From positions 62,001-126,000 of the forward strand of contig JAHIND010000010.1 of NCBI GenBank assembly GCA_018896025.1: a DNA stretch of 64,000 nt, given 5' to 3'. Each line of letters starts with the position of its first letter. The stretch's first letter is position 1. The stretch is from Pseudomonadota bacterium. GTDB taxonomy: Bacteria; Desulfobacterota; Desulfarculia; Desulfarculales; Desulfarculaceae. The notes beneath the pieces were generated by a model. The model was not told where the DNA came from. It saw nothing but the letters and a program-made list of their open reading frames with translations, and ran no database searches. Shown piece by piece: positions 1-8,729 of this stretch. The translations under genes and the position numbers were made by a program.

Positions 1-1
1 G

Positions 2-949
2 GCCTGGGAAGCCTGGCGCTACGAGCGCCGGGAAAAGCACATCTCCCGCTACCTGCTGGGCTCCCGCCTGACCAACGAGGCGGTGGAGCCCATGTTCAAG
101 GGCCAGGAAAAGTTCTTCTGCAACCGCGACGACGAGTGTTACCGCCGGGTGGTGGACGCCTCGTTGTGGACCCTCATGGAGGAGCCGCCGCCCAAGGACA
201 ACACGGTGGCCTTTTTTTCCGGCTCGGTGGCGGTCTTAAGCCTGGACACCCCCAAGGCGGTGGGCGACTACGAGGCCCAGGTGCTCTCGGCCATGGTGGC
301 CACCATCCACTTCTTTCTCAAGACCATCAGCAGCCAGATGCGGGAAGTGGAAAACGCCTTCTTCTACACCATCGAGTCCCTGGCCCGGGCGGCGGAGTCC
401 CACGACGAGGACACGGCCAACCACATCACCAGGGTAAAGCGCTACGCCGAGGCCCTGGCCCGGGCCCTGGGCCAGCCCGAGGACTGGGTGGTCACCCTGG
501 GCTACTCGGCCCAGATGCACGACGTGGGCAAGCTGCACGTGCACCCGGACATCCTGCGCAAGCCCGGCCCGCTCACCGCCACCGAGTGGGAGGAGGTGAA
601 GCGCCACACCACCTACGGGGTGCGCATCCTGGGGGAGCACCCCCGCCTGGCCATGGCCCGGGAGGTGGCGCTGAGCCACCACGAGCACTGGGACGGCAGC
701 GGCTACCCCAAGGGGCTGGCCGCCGAGGAGATCCCCCTGTCCGGACGCATCTGCATGATGGCCGACGTCTACGACGCCCTCAGGAGCGTGCGCCACTACA
801 AGCCCACCTACACCCACGAAGAGGCCTTCGACATCATCCTGAAGGGTGACGACCGCTTGAAGCCCCATTGGTTCGATCCGCAGGTGCTGCAAGCCTTTCT
901 GGACATCCACGCTCAATTCGCTAAGATATACCGCGACACCAAGGATTAG
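2..949 (+). CDS. HD-GYP domain protein, probable c-di-GMP phosphodiesterase (5' end cut by window edge)
   Basis: The reading frame is open from the first bases of the window, so the start lies upstream; a GTG at 83 is internal. The C-terminal half is an HD-GYP domain: the HD dyad (HDVGK, about nt 518-532), an HHE element (about nt 679) and the GSGYPKG loop (about nt 694) are all intact, so c-di-GMP hydrolysis is expected from family knowledge. The part before it (to about nt 400) has no recognised motif and is likely a sensory or GAF-like region. The next gene, hbd, has its own Shine-Dalgarno and no clear link. The domain call is secure; the full architecture and signal are unknown. Confidence 0.85.
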   Translation, partial: AWEAWRYERREKHISRYLLGSRLTNEAVEPMFKGQEKFFCNRDDECYRRVVDASLWTLMEEPPPKDNTVAFFSGSVAVLSLDTPKAVGDYEAQVLSAMVATIHFFLKTISSQMREVENAFFYTIESLARAAESHDEDTANHITRVKRYAEALARALGQPEDWVVTLGYSAQMHDVGKLHVHPDILRKPGPLTATEWEEVKRHTTYGVRILGEHPRLAMAREVALSHHEHWDGSGYPKGLAAEEIPLSGRICMMADVYDALRSVRHYKPTYTHEEAFDIILKGDDRLKPHWFDPQVLQAFLDIHAQFAKIYRDTKD

Positions 950-1036
950 GCGGGCCTTTGGGGCTCTGGGGTCTTGTAGCCCTGGGCACGCCTATTGTTT
1001 GCGCTTTCGTCCGCGACTAGGTTATGAGGAGGTAAC

Positions 1037-1900
1037 ATGAGCGAAATCAAGACGATTGGTGTAGTCGGCGCGGGGACCATGGGCAACGGAATTGCTCAAC
1101 TGGCCGCCCAGAGCGGCGCCCAGGTGATCATGCGCGACATCAAGGACGAGTTCGTCGAGCGCGGGCTGAAAGCCATCGACAAATTCCTGTCCAAGGGGGT
1201 GGAGCGGGGCAAGGTGAGCCCCGAGCAGAAGGCCGAGGTGATGGGCCGCATCACCGGCACCACCGACATGGCCGATCTGGCCCCCGTGGACTTCGTCATC
1301 GAGGCGGTCATCGAGGACCTGGACCTGAAGAAAAGCGTCTACGGCCAGTTGGACGAGGTCTGCCGCCCCGAGGTGATCCTGGCCACCAACACCAGTTCCA
1401 TGAGCGTGACCCTCATCGCCGCGGCCACCAAGCGCCCGGCCCAGGTGGTGGGCATGCACTTCTTCAACCCCGCCCAGATCATGCGCCTGTGCGAGATCAT
1501 CCGGGGATACGCCACCAGCGACGATACCGTGGCCGTGACCAGCGCCCTGGCCCAGAAGATGGGCAAGGAGACGGTGGAGGTCAAGGTGGACAGCCCCGGC
1601 TTCATCGTCAACCGCCTGATGATCCCCCACATGGTGGAGGCGGCCCGCATGTTGCAAGAGGGCGTGGCCTCCCGCGAAGACATCGACAAGGCGCTCAAGC
1701 TGGGCCTGAACTATCCCATGGGCCCCTTCGAGTTGATGGACTTCACCGGCATCGACATTTGCAAGTTCGTGGCCGACTACTTCGCCCAGGAGCTGAACAA
1801 AGAGCTGAAGTGGGAAGTGCCCACCAACATGAAAAACCAGGTGCGCTCGGGCAACCTGGGCCGCAAGAGCGGCAAGGGCTGGTACGACTACTCCAAGTAG
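1037..1900 (+). CDS. hbd: 3-hydroxybutyryl-CoA dehydrogenase
   Basis: This 287-residue protein has the usual length of the single-function 3-hydroxyacyl-CoA dehydrogenase family. It shows an N-terminal NAD-binding GAGTMGNGIA loop (about residues 11-20), the HFFNPA motif (about residue 141) and the C-terminal GLNYPMGPFEL segment. It interconverts acetoacetyl-CoA and 3-hydroxybutyryl-CoA with NAD(H), in beta-oxidation or butyrate-type metabolism in the cytoplasm. The ATG at 1037 follows a strong AGGAGG site (1025-1030). It is followed at once by a terminator, so it appears to be a single-gene unit. The methylmalonyl-CoA epimerase at 6.6-7.1 kb also fits fatty-acid or propionate oxidation. Confidence 0.93.
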   Translation: MSEIKTIGVVGAGTMGNGIAQLAAQSGAQVIMRDIKDEFVERGLKAIDKFLSKGVERGKVSPEQKAEVMGRITGTTDMADLAPVDFVIEAVIEDLDLKKSVYGQLDEVCRPEVILATNTSSMSVTLIAAATKRPAQVVGMHFFNPAQIMRLCEIIRGYATSDDTVAVTSALAQKMGKETVEVKVDSPGFIVNRLMIPHMVEAARMLQEGVASREDIDKALKLGLNYPMGPFELMDFTGIDICKFVADYFAQELNKELKWEVPTNMKNQVRSGNLGRKSGKGWYDYSK

Positions 1901-1918
1901 TTTGCTCTAAAAAACATG

Positions 1919-1952
1919 AAGCCCCCGCCCGGCAACGGGCGGGGGCTTTTTT
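1919..1952 (+). terminator. Rho-independent terminator after hbd
   Basis: A perfect 11-bp GC stem (1921-1931 with 1936-1946) has a 4-nt loop and is followed by six T. An A-run at 1910-1915 on the other side gives a T-tract on the minus strand, so it can also serve the convergent methyltransferase gene. Confidence 0.92.
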
Positions 1953-1969
1953 ATGCGCAACAAAAGGGT

Positions 1970-2809
1970 CTAAGCGGCGGCCAGCACCATGGCGAACTCG
2001 TCTGACTCCGAGTCGTAGGGGTCGCCGGCCACGCTGCCCAGGGTCTCCAGCAGTTCGAAGCCTCCGGCGGCCAGCTCGCTCTTTAGATCCTCGGGGGTGA
2101 AGTGCTGGAGCCAGTTGTACACCTCGCGCCGCTGGTCCTGGGTCACGATGGTGTAGCGGTCCAGGGCCAGGTTTTGCGGCTCGTACTTGAAGGAGTTCTG
2201 GAAAACGTAGTGGGGCTCCTGGGCCCAGAAGCCCTGGCCGGGGCAAAACTCGTAGCTCCTTGATTCGCATAGGCCCTGGTAGCGGGCCAGGGAGAACACG
2301 TCCAACAGCAGCGCGCCGCCGGGCCGCAGAATGCCTCGAAAAATCTTGAGCAGCTTGGCCCGCTGGGTTGGGCTTAGGGCGCACAAGTCGCAGTAGATCA
2401 GGGTGACCAGGTCGTAGCGTTCCGGGTCCGCGAACTCCAGGTAGTTTTGGCAGCGGTAGTCGATGTCCAGGCCCTGGGCAGCGGTCTGCTCCTGGGCGTA
2501 GGCGATGGAGCGCGGCGAGAAGTCCACGCCGGTCACCGCCGCGCCGGTGGCGGCCAGGCCCTGGGCGTAGAGCCCCGGCCCGCAGCCGAAGTCCGCCACC
2601 CGCTTGCCCGGCCCCAGGCCGAAGCGCCCGGTCATCCAGCCCACCACCCGGGCGATGAACTCGCTGCTCCGCGAAGCGATGGCGTTGGAGCCGTCCAAAT
2701 GGAAGGCCAGCATCTGCGACGACACCCAGGGGTCGGTCCAGAGCTGGTCCGCGGTGTAGCGCTCCCAGGGGGCGGGGCAGCGGTTGATTTCTTGCAGTTC
2801 GTCGAACAT
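1970..2809 (-). CDS. class I SAM-dependent methyltransferase
   Basis: The 279-residue protein has a Rossmann methyltransferase motif I (VADFGCGPGL, residues 71-80) followed by an acidic strand end (GVDFSPRS), then motif II-like YDLVTLIYCD and GGALLLDV. The substrate cannot be told from sequence. It starts at an ATG at 2809, 21 bp after the stop of the upstream cysteine hydrolase gene, so it is probably the last gene of a three-gene minus-strand operon (isomerase-like, hydrolase, methyltransferase). It ends against the shared terminator region downstream of hbd. Confidence 0.8.
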   Translation of the reverse strand: MFDELQEINRCPAPWERYTADQLWTDPWVSSQMLAFHLDGSNAIASRSSEFIARVVGWMTGRFGLGPGKRVADFGCGPGLYAQGLAATGAAVTGVDFSPRSIAYAQEQTAAQGLDIDYRCQNYLEFADPERYDLVTLIYCDLCALSPTQRAKLLKIFRGILRPGGALLLDVFSLARYQGLCESRSYEFCPGQGFWAQEPHYVFQNSFKYEPQNLALDRYTIVTQDQRREVYNWLQHFTPEDLKSELAAGGFELLETLGSVAGDPYDSESDEFAMVLAAA

Positions 2810-2830
2810 GGCGCTTCCCTTGGGCAGGGA

Positions 2831-3385
2831 TCACTCCGCCAGCAGGTCGTCTACCGTCCGCACGGTGAACAGCGGGCGTAGCGGGCTCTTGCGGTAGAGG
2901 TTAAGGCAGTCGGCGTGGGCCTGGTCGCTGGTGGCGGTGCTGGCGTCCTCCACGATCACCGCGTGGAAGTCGTTGCACACCGCGTCCAGGGCGGTGGTCA
3001 GCACGCAGTAGGGGGTCATCAGGCCGCAGGCGGCCACCCGCTCCACGCCCCAAAGGCGCAGGGTCTGGTCCAGGTCGGTCTTGAAAAAGGCGCTCATGCG
3101 CCGTTTGGGCAGCCAGGTGTCCTCGGGTTCTTGCTCCAGCAGGCCGCTGATCTCGGCCCCCTCGGTGCCCCGGAGGCTGTGGTCCTTCATGCGGCCGCGA
3201 AAAAGATAGTCACCGGGCAGAAAGCTGTCCGTGGCGAAGATCACCGGCCAGCCCTTGGCCCGAGCCCCGGCGGTGAGGCGGTTGACCATGGGCACGATGG
3301 ACTTGCCCCGCTCGGCTATGCCCCCGTGCTGGCTGGTCTCCAGGTTGTCCTTGACCATGTCTATCACCACTACCGCCGTCTTCAT
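2831..3385 (-). CDS. isochorismatase-family cysteine hydrolase
   Basis: This 184-residue protein matches the isochorismatase-like fold: Asp9 in VVVIDMVKDN, a central Lys in the WLPKRRMSAFF region, and the nucleophile Cys in MTPYCVLTTA. These form the Asp-Lys-Cys triad of amidohydrolases such as nicotinamidases and N-carbamoyl hydrolases; the exact substrate is not predictable. The reading frame extends upstream, but the ATG at 3385 is chosen because it has an AGGAGGC site 5 bp before it and the fold begins there. The ATG overlaps the stop of the upstream isomerase gene (ATGA), indicating translational coupling. Confidence 0.85.
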   Translation of the reverse strand: MKTAVVVIDMVKDNLETSQHGGIAERGKSIVPMVNRLTAGARAKGWPVIFATDSFLPGDYLFRGRMKDHSLRGTEGAEISGLLEQEPEDTWLPKRRMSAFFKTDLDQTLRLWGVERVAACGLMTPYCVLTTALDAVCNDFHAVIVEDASTATSDQAHADCLNLYRKSPLRPLFTVRTVDDLLAE

Positions 3386-4362
3386 GCCGATGCCTCCTTG
3401 CGCTCCCGGCGCTTTGACTGGGCGAAAAGCTCGGCCAGCATGGCCGCGCCTTCGCGCATCTGCCCGGCCTCGGCCCCGGAGGCCACTTCCAGCACCTTCA
3501 CCGGGGCGTGGGCCAGGGCCGCCGTCAGGGCGGGCCAATCCATCTTGCCCGCGCCGGGGGCCTGGTGGTCGTCGTGGCCCTTGGCGTCGTGCAGATGGCA
3601 GCCCACCAGGCCTGGGCCCAGGGTGTCCAGCCACTGGGAGGCGGGCTCCATGCCCGCCCGCTCCTGCACCCAGGCGTGGCCGCAGTCATACCACAGCCCC
3701 AGGGGCGCGCCCGCGAAGCGCTCCAAGAGCAGGGTCAGCTCGGGCAGGGAGGGTATCTGGTAGGCGTGGTAGCGGTTTTCCAGGCCCAGGGCCACCCCCA
3801 GGGGCGCGGCCCGCTCGGCCAGGCGCTCCAGGGAAAAGCTCACCGCGTCCATATAGCGGGGGGCGTGGACGGCCCGCTTTCCCAAATGGGCCGCCAGCTC
3901 CGGGGTCATGGCCCCGGCGTCGGCCCCCCGGCGGATCACCCCCTTGTCCGCCGCCGGGGTCACCTCGCCCAGGTGCAGCACCACCGCCGCTGCCTCCAGG
4001 TCGCTGGCCAACTCCATGGTGCGCAGGGTGTATTCCACCGCGCGGTCCCGCTCCTCGCGGTCCGGGGCGGCCAGATTGAACAAATCGCCGCTGGCCTTTT
4101 CCCTAGGCACCCCCACGGGCAGGGGGGCGTAGTTGTGCAGACTGGACACCCGCCAGCCGCGCGCCTTGAACTCGGGCAGCAGGCGGTCGATCACCTCGCC
4201 GGTGAGGCGGTACTCCAGCTCCACCAGGTCCAGGTCGAGCTGGTCCAACACGGCCAGGATGGCCGCCGCCTCGGGGCCGGGGCCGTGGGGCGCGGCCTCC
4301 AGGGAGCGGGCCTTGGCCCACACCGTGGAGACGGATAAACGATTGCTGTATTGCTGATTCAC
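3382..4362 (-). CDS. sugar phosphate isomerase/epimerase-like TIM-barrel protein
   Basis: The protein resembles the xylose isomerase-like/AP endonuclease 2 barrel. Candidate divalent metal ligands occur in strand-end motifs: VVLHLGEV, GLENRYHAY, LWYDCGHAW, GCHLHDAKG and VLEVASG. The function could be a sugar or polyol isomerase; substrate unknown. I use the GTG at 4362, which leaves about six residues before the first beta-strand; an ATG at 4407 in frame would add 15 residues and neither has a strong ribosome site. It is the first gene of the operon with the cysteine hydrolase (4-bp overlap) and methyltransferase. Confidence 0.75.
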   Translation of the reverse strand: MNQQYSNRLSVSTVWAKARSLEAAPHGPGPEAAAILAVLDQLDLDLVELEYRLTGEVIDRLLPEFKARGWRVSSLHNYAPLPVGVPREKASGDLFNLAAPDREERDRAVEYTLRTMELASDLEAAAVVLHLGEVTPAADKGVIRRGADAGAMTPELAAHLGKRAVHAPRYMDAVSFSLERLAERAAPLGVALGLENRYHAYQIPSLPELTLLLERFAGAPLGLWYDCGHAWVQERAGMEPASQWLDTLGPGLVGCHLHDAKGHDDHQAPGAGKMDWPALTAALAHAPVKVLEVASGAEAGQMREGAAMLAELFAQSKRRERKEASA

Positions 4363-4458
4363 GAAAAGAGCCCAACCTGGCTGTTGCCCGAGGCCAAAGG
4401 GCGGCATGGGCGGCTGCGCTCCGGTCTCGAAGTGAGTTTTATATCCATCAACGTCTTT

Positions 4459-4495
4459 GGCCGCCGGTGGGGGGTTATCCCCCTACCCGGCGGCC
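4459..4495. other. inverted repeat in the 4408-4572 intergenic region
   Basis: An 8-bp GC arm (GCCGCCGG) pairs with CCGGCGGC across a 20-nt loop that itself contains GGGG/CCCC. It lies downstream of nifS on the minus strand, but no T-tract follows, so it is at best a weak terminator. A second imperfect hairpin (4546-4571) directly follows the nifS stop. Confidence 0.45.
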
Positions 4496-4572
4496 GCGAC
4501 GGCTTGTCAAAACTTTAACACTGCCTGGATTCATGAGGCCAACGCCTCCCTCACATTTTGGTGACGGGAGGG

Positions 4573-5778
4573 TTAGGGCTCCACGTATCCGGGCGTGGCG
4601 CACTGGGTCTTCTGGTACTTGGCCCAGAAGGGGCTCATGACCCTAAGCCGCTCGATGATCCCCGGCATGTTCGCCAAAACGTGGTCCACGTCCGCCTCGG
4701 TGTTGTACACGCTAAGCGAGAAGCGGATGGAGCCGTGGGCCGCGGTGAAGGGCACGCCCATGGCCCTGAGCACGTGGCTGGGCTCCAGGGAGCCGGAGGT
4801 GCAGGCGCTGCCGCTGCTGGCGCAGATGCCCTGGGAGGACAGGTGCAGCAGGATGGACTCGCCTTCCACGTACTCGAAGCTCACCGAGGTGGTGTTGGGC
4901 AGGCGGCGATCCGGGTCGCCGTTGACCATGGTGGCCTCGACCTGGAGCAGGCCCGTCTCCAGGCGGTCCCTAAGGGCCTTGACCTGGGTGTTTTCTTGGT
5001 CCATGCGGGTGCGGGCCAGCTCGGCGGCCTTGCCCAGGCCGATGATATAGGGCACGTTCTCGGTGCCCGCCCGGCGGCCGTGCTCCTGGTGGCCTCCCTT
5101 TATGAACGGCACGAAGGGAGTGCCTTTGCGTATGTAGAGCACCCCGATGCCCTTGGGGGCGTGCAGCTTGTGGCCGGACAGGGCCAGCATGCTGATGGCG
5201 GTGCCCGCCAGATCGATGGGCACCTTGCCCACCGCCTGCACCGCGTCGGTGTGGAACAACACCCCCTTGGCCGCGCAGATTTCGGCGATCTCGGGCACCG
5301 GGAAGATCACCCCGGTCTCGTTGTTGGCCCACATCACGCTGACCAGGGCGGTGTCCTCGCGGATGGCCTCGGCCACCGCCTCCAGGTCCAGGTTGCCGTT
5401 GCGGTCCACCTTGAGGAAGGTGACCTCATAGCCCTGGGCGGCCAGGCCCTGGCAGGTGTTTAAGACCGCCGGGTGCTCCACCCGGGTAGTGACGATGTGG
5501 CGCTTGCCCGGCTGGCTGGCCAGGGCGCTCATCAGGGCGGTGTTGTCGCTCTCGGTGCCGCAGGAGGTGAAGACGATCTCCTCGGGCGAGGCCCCCAAAA
5601 GCTGGGCCACCTGGCCCCGCGCCGTGTCCACCTTGGTGCCTACCTGGCCGCCGAAGTTGTGCATGGAGCTGGGGTTGCCGTAGTACTCGCCGAAGAAGGG
5701 CAGCATGGCCGCCACCACCTCGGGCGCCGCCTGGGTAGTGGCGTTGTTGTCCATGTAGACCACGCGTTGGCCGCTCAT
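4573..5778 (-). CDS. nifS: cysteine desulfurase, NifS/IscS type
   Basis: This 401-residue PLP enzyme removes sulfur from cysteine and passes it to the NifU scaffold. The start is YMDNNATTQ; the PLP lysine sits in SGHKLHAPKG (about residue 208), the His of the VEHPAV region precedes it, and the catalytic Cys is in the loop ASSGSACTSGSLEPS (about residue 335). The ATG at 5778 overlaps the nifU stop (ATGA), so the pair is translationally coupled. The frame continues upstream through nifU, but that part is a shadow. No nitrogenase genes are near; a general Fe-S assembly role is likely. Confidence 0.95.
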   Translation of the reverse strand: MSGQRVVYMDNNATTQAAPEVVAAMLPFFGEYYGNPSSMHNFGGQVGTKVDTARGQVAQLLGASPEEIVFTSCGTESDNTALMSALASQPGKRHIVTTRVEHPAVLNTCQGLAAQGYEVTFLKVDRNGNLDLEAVAEAIREDTALVSVMWANNETGVIFPVPEIAEICAAKGVLFHTDAVQAVGKVPIDLAGTAISMLALSGHKLHAPKGIGVLYIRKGTPFVPFIKGGHQEHGRRAGTENVPYIIGLGKAAELARTRMDQENTQVKALRDRLETGLLQVEATMVNGDPDRRLPNTTSVSFEYVEGESILLHLSSQGICASSGSACTSGSLEPSHVLRAMGVPFTAAHGSIRFSLSVYNTEADVDHVLANMPGIIERLRVMSPFWAKYQKTQCATPGYVEP

Positions 5779-6629
5779 GGTTTCACCTCCTCCACCACCA
5801 GGTCCTCGCTCACGAACTCGCGGAGCTTGCTCTGCACGAACTGGCCCAGGGTGGCCTGGCTGGCCGCACAGGAGGAGCAGCGGCCCCTGAGGGACACCAG
5901 CACCTTGTCGCCATCGATGTCGATGAGTTCGATGTCGCCGCCGTCGGCCTTTAGCGCCGGGCGCACCTCGCGCTCCAGGGTCTCCTCGATGAGCTTCATC
6001 TTCTGGATGTTGGTGAGCTTCTTCTTCTTGGCCGCCGGAGGCTTCACCTCCACCGGCTGCTTGGGCACGGTGTCCCACAGACGGTCCAGGATGGCCTGGA
6101 TTTTTTCCTGGCACTCGCCGCAGCCGCCGCCCGCCTTGGTGAAGTTGGTGATCTCCTCCACCGTGTGCAGGTCGTTGTTCTGGGCCACCTTCTCGATTTC
6201 CTTGTCCGTGACCCCGAAGCACTGGCACACCACCTCGCCCTCTTCGCTGGGCAGGGGCTCCAGGCCCTTGTAGTTGCGGATGGCCGCTTGCAGGGCCTCC
6301 TCGCCCATCACCGAGCAGTGCATCTTTTCCTTGGGCAGGCCGCCCAGGAAATCGGCGATGTCCTTGTTGGTGAGCTTCTCGGCCTCATCCAGGGTCATGC
6401 CCTTGACCATCTCGGTCAGCGCGCTGCTGGAGGCGATGGCGCTGGCGCAGCCGAAGGTCTGGAACTTGGCGTCGGCGATGCGGCCCTGCTCGTCCAGCTT
6501 GAAGGTGAGCTTCAGGGCATCGCCGCAGGCCAGGCTGCCTACCTCGCCCACTCCGTCGGGGTCGAGTATCTCACCGACGTTGACCGGCTCGGTGAAATAC
6601 TTTTTAACCTTATCCGTGTATTCCCACAT
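5775..6629 (-). CDS. nifU: modular Fe-S scaffold protein NifU
   Basis: The 284-residue protein has the full three-part NifU architecture. An IscU-like scaffold domain comes first (about residues 1-125, Cys in SLACGD, TFGCAS and MHCSVMG). A central [2Fe-2S] BFD-like domain follows (about 130-185, CQCFGV and GGGCGECQ). The C-terminal Nfu domain (about 205-284) carries the RCSSCAAS CxxC motif. It assembles clusters with sulfur from NifS, encoded directly downstream with a 4-bp overlap. Upstream, methylmalonyl-CoA epimerase starts 26 bp away in the same direction, so all three may be cotranscribed. Confidence 0.95.
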   Translation of the reverse strand: MWEYTDKVKKYFTEPVNVGEILDPDGVGEVGSLACGDALKLTFKLDEQGRIADAKFQTFGCASAIASSSALTEMVKGMTLDEAEKLTNKDIADFLGGLPKEKMHCSVMGEEALQAAIRNYKGLEPLPSEEGEVVCQCFGVTDKEIEKVAQNNDLHTVEEITNFTKAGGGCGECQEKIQAILDRLWDTVPKQPVEVKPPAAKKKKLTNIQKMKLIEETLEREVRPALKADGGDIELIDIDGDKVLVSLRGRCSSCAASQATLGQFVQSKLREFVSEDLVVEEVKP

Positions 6630-6655
6630 GTCTTGGTCTCCAAGAGAACCGCTGG

Positions 6656-7063
6656 TTAGTGGCCCTGAGGGTACTCCACCAGCTCGATCAGAACCCCACG
6701 GGTGGCCTTGGGGTGCAAGAACACCACCCGGCTTCCATGGGCTCCGGGCCGGGCCTCCTCGCTGGTCAAGGGCACGCCCTTGGCCTTGAGCTCGGCCACG
6801 GCCTGGTCAATGTCATCCACCTCAAAAGCCAGGTGGTGAATCCCCTCGCCTTTTTTATCGATATATTTGCTCATCACCCCGTCCGGGGTGGTGCTCATCA
6901 CCAACTCAATGGAGGTCTCGCCCACCGGGATGAAACCGGTGCGCAATTCGCCCACCGCGTCGCTGGAATCCACCTTCAAGGGCAGCATTTCGGTGTAGAC
7001 CTTTTGCACCTCATCCACGTCTTTTACCGCCACGCCAATATGCGCCAGTCTTTTGATTTTCAT
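6656..7063 (-). CDS. mce: methylmalonyl-CoA epimerase
   Basis: A 135-residue vicinal-oxygen-chelate (glyoxalase-fold) protein. Metal-binding residues are visible as His in LAHIGVAV (residue 7), His in EGIHHLAFEV and Glu in LIELVEY near the C terminus, as in epimerases that interconvert (R)- and (S)-methylmalonyl-CoA for propionate metabolism. The ATG at 7063 is preferred over an upstream in-frame start at 7087 because GAGGGG lies about 8 bp before it. It leads a probable operon with nifU and nifS, an unusual metabolic partner for that pair. Confidence 0.88.
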   Translation of the reverse strand: MKIKRLAHIGVAVKDVDEVQKVYTEMLPLKVDSSDAVGELRTGFIPVGETSIELVMSTTPDGVMSKYIDKKGEGIHHLAFEVDDIDQAVAELKAKGVPLTSEEARPGAHGSRVVFLHPKATRGVLIELVEYPQGH

Positions 7064-7121
7064 TACACACCCCTCACCGGCGGACAAATCCGCCCGTAAT
7101 AAATATTAATCCCAAATAACA

Positions 7122-7147
7122 CAGCTACGTCATCATATTAGTAGCTG
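7122..7147. promoter_or_regulatory. inverted repeat in the AT-rich upstream region of mce-nifU-nifS
   Basis: CAGCTAC and GTAGCTG form a perfect 7-bp inverted repeat with a 12-bp AT-rich spacer, beside the AT-rich stretch (7098-7120) where a minus-strand promoter would be expected. It may be an operator; no known regulator consensus was recognised. The rest of 7064-7223 holds GC hairpins downstream of the methyltransferase gene and nothing coding. Confidence 0.4.
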
Positions 7148-7223
7148 CGAGGCATGGGCGCAAGTTTTCCGGCGCAGCCAAGCAGGCGGCCGCGGGGCCA
7201 AAAGGCCCGGCAACCACTGGCCG

Positions 7224-8036
7224 TTAGACAGGGGCCGCCCGGCCCACCCCCTTGAAAAAGGTGTAGAGAAAGCTGCCCTCGGGCGCGGCGGTCCGGTGAA
7301 GCTGGTCTATGCCCTGGTCCCATTCCTCGGGGCGCATCATGCCCGTTTCCAGGGCCTGCTCGCGCACTCCCTCGACCATGGGGATGATGGTGCGGCGCAC
7401 GAAGCCCTCCACCCAGGCGGGCCGGGAGTCGTCGCAATACACCGCCCGGGGGCTCACCCGCACCTCCTCGACCCCCGCCTGAACCATGAGGGGGTACACC
7501 CGCCGCCCGATGAGCGAGTCTCCCCCCAGGGCGGCCTGGCAGTCGATGAGGCATTGCCAGGCCCGGCGGGCCAGCTCACCGTCGGGGTGGAAGTAGCAGG
7601 AGCCGTGGTCGCCCTCGATGACCGTGATGCTGCCGCCGGGTTTGACCAAACGGGCCAGCCCGGCCAGGGCCTCCACCGGCCGGGTGAGGTGCTCCAAGAC
7701 AAAGCACACGAACAGGTGGTCGAAGCCGGCCGGGGCGAAGGGGGGCTGGTAGAGGTCGCCTTGTACGAAGGTGATATTGTCCCAGCCGCGCCGGTTGGCC
7801 TGGGCCTCGGCCTGGGCCAGGGACTCGGGCGAGATGTCCAGGCAGGTGAAGCGGGCCTGGGGGCTGCCCTCCACCAGAAAGCGGGTCTGGGCCCCGATGC
7901 CGCAGCCCGCTTCCAGGACCTTGGCCCCGGCGGGGTAATTGGTGCCTTGGTGCAGCAGCTCGGCCAGGGTTCCCGCCTGGTCGCCCAGGCGCTGGGCCTC
8001 GCGAGGGGTGTAACCGTGAACGTAGGGATCGGACAT
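7224..8036 (-). CDS. class I SAM-dependent methyltransferase
   Basis: A 270-residue methyltransferase with motif I LEAGCGIGAQ (residues 41-50), an acidic ribose-binding position in TCLDISPES, and post-I motifs FDHLFVCFVLEHL and GGSITVIEGDHG typical of the methyltransferase-11/UbiE-like group. The substrate is unknown. The ATG at 8036 has AGGTG 7 bp upstream. It starts 10 bp after the stop of the membrane methyltransferase gene, so the two are probably one operon and may act on related substrates. Confidence 0.82.
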   Translation of the reverse strand: MSDPYVHGYTPREAQRLGDQAGTLAELLHQGTNYPAGAKVLEAGCGIGAQTRFLVEGSPQARFTCLDISPESLAQAEAQANRRGWDNITFVQGDLYQPPFAPAGFDHLFVCFVLEHLTRPVEALAGLARLVKPGGSITVIEGDHGSCYFHPDGELARRAWQCLIDCQAALGGDSLIGRRVYPLMVQAGVEEVRVSPRAVYCDDSRPAWVEGFVRRTIIPMVEGVREQALETGMMRPEEWDQGIDQLHRTAAPEGSFLYTFFKGVGRAAPV

Positions 8037-8046
8037 GGCGCACCTA

Positions 8047-8625
8047 TTATTTGAAAGACGGTATCAAACCAACTCGGCGGGCGTACTCCCGATACTGGTC
8101 GCCGAATTGATGGCGCAGGCGGGCCTCCTCGTGCCAGGTGCCCAGAGCTATGTATAGGCTGAGAATAAGGGAGATGATCACGTCCGGCCAGCCGTGCAGG
8201 GCCCGGCACCACACCACCAAAAAGGCGGCCACGTGCATGGGGTGGCGCATGTGGGCATAGGCCCCGCCCGTGATCAGGCGGTGATGCTCGGGAGTCTTGT
8301 CAAAGGCGGCCTTCATGCCCGCCAGGTCGAAACCGCCCTGGGAGAAGTCCCAGGAGGCCCACATGAGCAGTCCGATGGCCGCCGCCCAGATGATGAGCTG
8401 CAATCCCACCCAGACGCCGGGCCACCACACGGGGAAGATGGCCCCCAGGTAGCTGGAATACTTGAGCACCGGGTATATGCTCACCAGGGAGAAAACCGAG
8501 TAGGCCAGACGGTATTGCGGTATGCTCAGGTGGGTGAGCCGCTCCAAAAAGGCCCGCAAACGGCGCTCCAAGAGCAGGCTGTGCAGCCCGCACCAAGCGG
8601 CCCATAGGAGAGCTAAGGCAAACAT
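8047..8625 (-). CDS. isoprenylcysteine methyltransferase/NnrU-like integral membrane protein
   Basis: A 192-residue protein with four to five hydrophobic segments and the GAYAHMRHPMH signature of the ICMT/PEMT membrane methyltransferase superfamily, followed by the C-terminal EEARLRHQFGDQYREYARR stretch typical of the group. In the family this pocket binds S-adenosylmethionine; the acceptor here is unknown (lipid or thiol are options). The ATG at 8625 is chosen because hydrophobic sequence begins right after it; the open frame continues upstream only into the divergent purB region. Operon with the methyltransferase downstream (10-bp gap). Confidence 0.78.
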   Translation of the reverse strand: MFALALLWAAWCGLHSLLLERRLRAFLERLTHLSIPQYRLAYSVFSLVSIYPVLKYSSYLGAIFPVWWPGVWVGLQLIIWAAAIGLLMWASWDFSQGGFDLAGMKAAFDKTPEHHRLITGGAYAHMRHPMHVAAFLVVWCRALHGWPDVIISLILSLYIALGTWHEEARLRHQFGDQYREYARRVGLIPSFK

Positions 8626-8729
8626 ATCGCCTGGGGAAGGGCTTGCTGGGGGCAAAATGGTCCTCCGATGATAAGCGTACTTCCCCAAGCTAAGTCCCCG
8701 GTGAGGCCGGGTCAAGCGTCCCGGTTGCA

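Noticed and set aside
4573..6629. nifU-nifS as evidence for nitrogen fixation
   Set aside because: No nitrogenase or nif accessory genes in the window; stand-alone pairs serve general Fe-S assembly.
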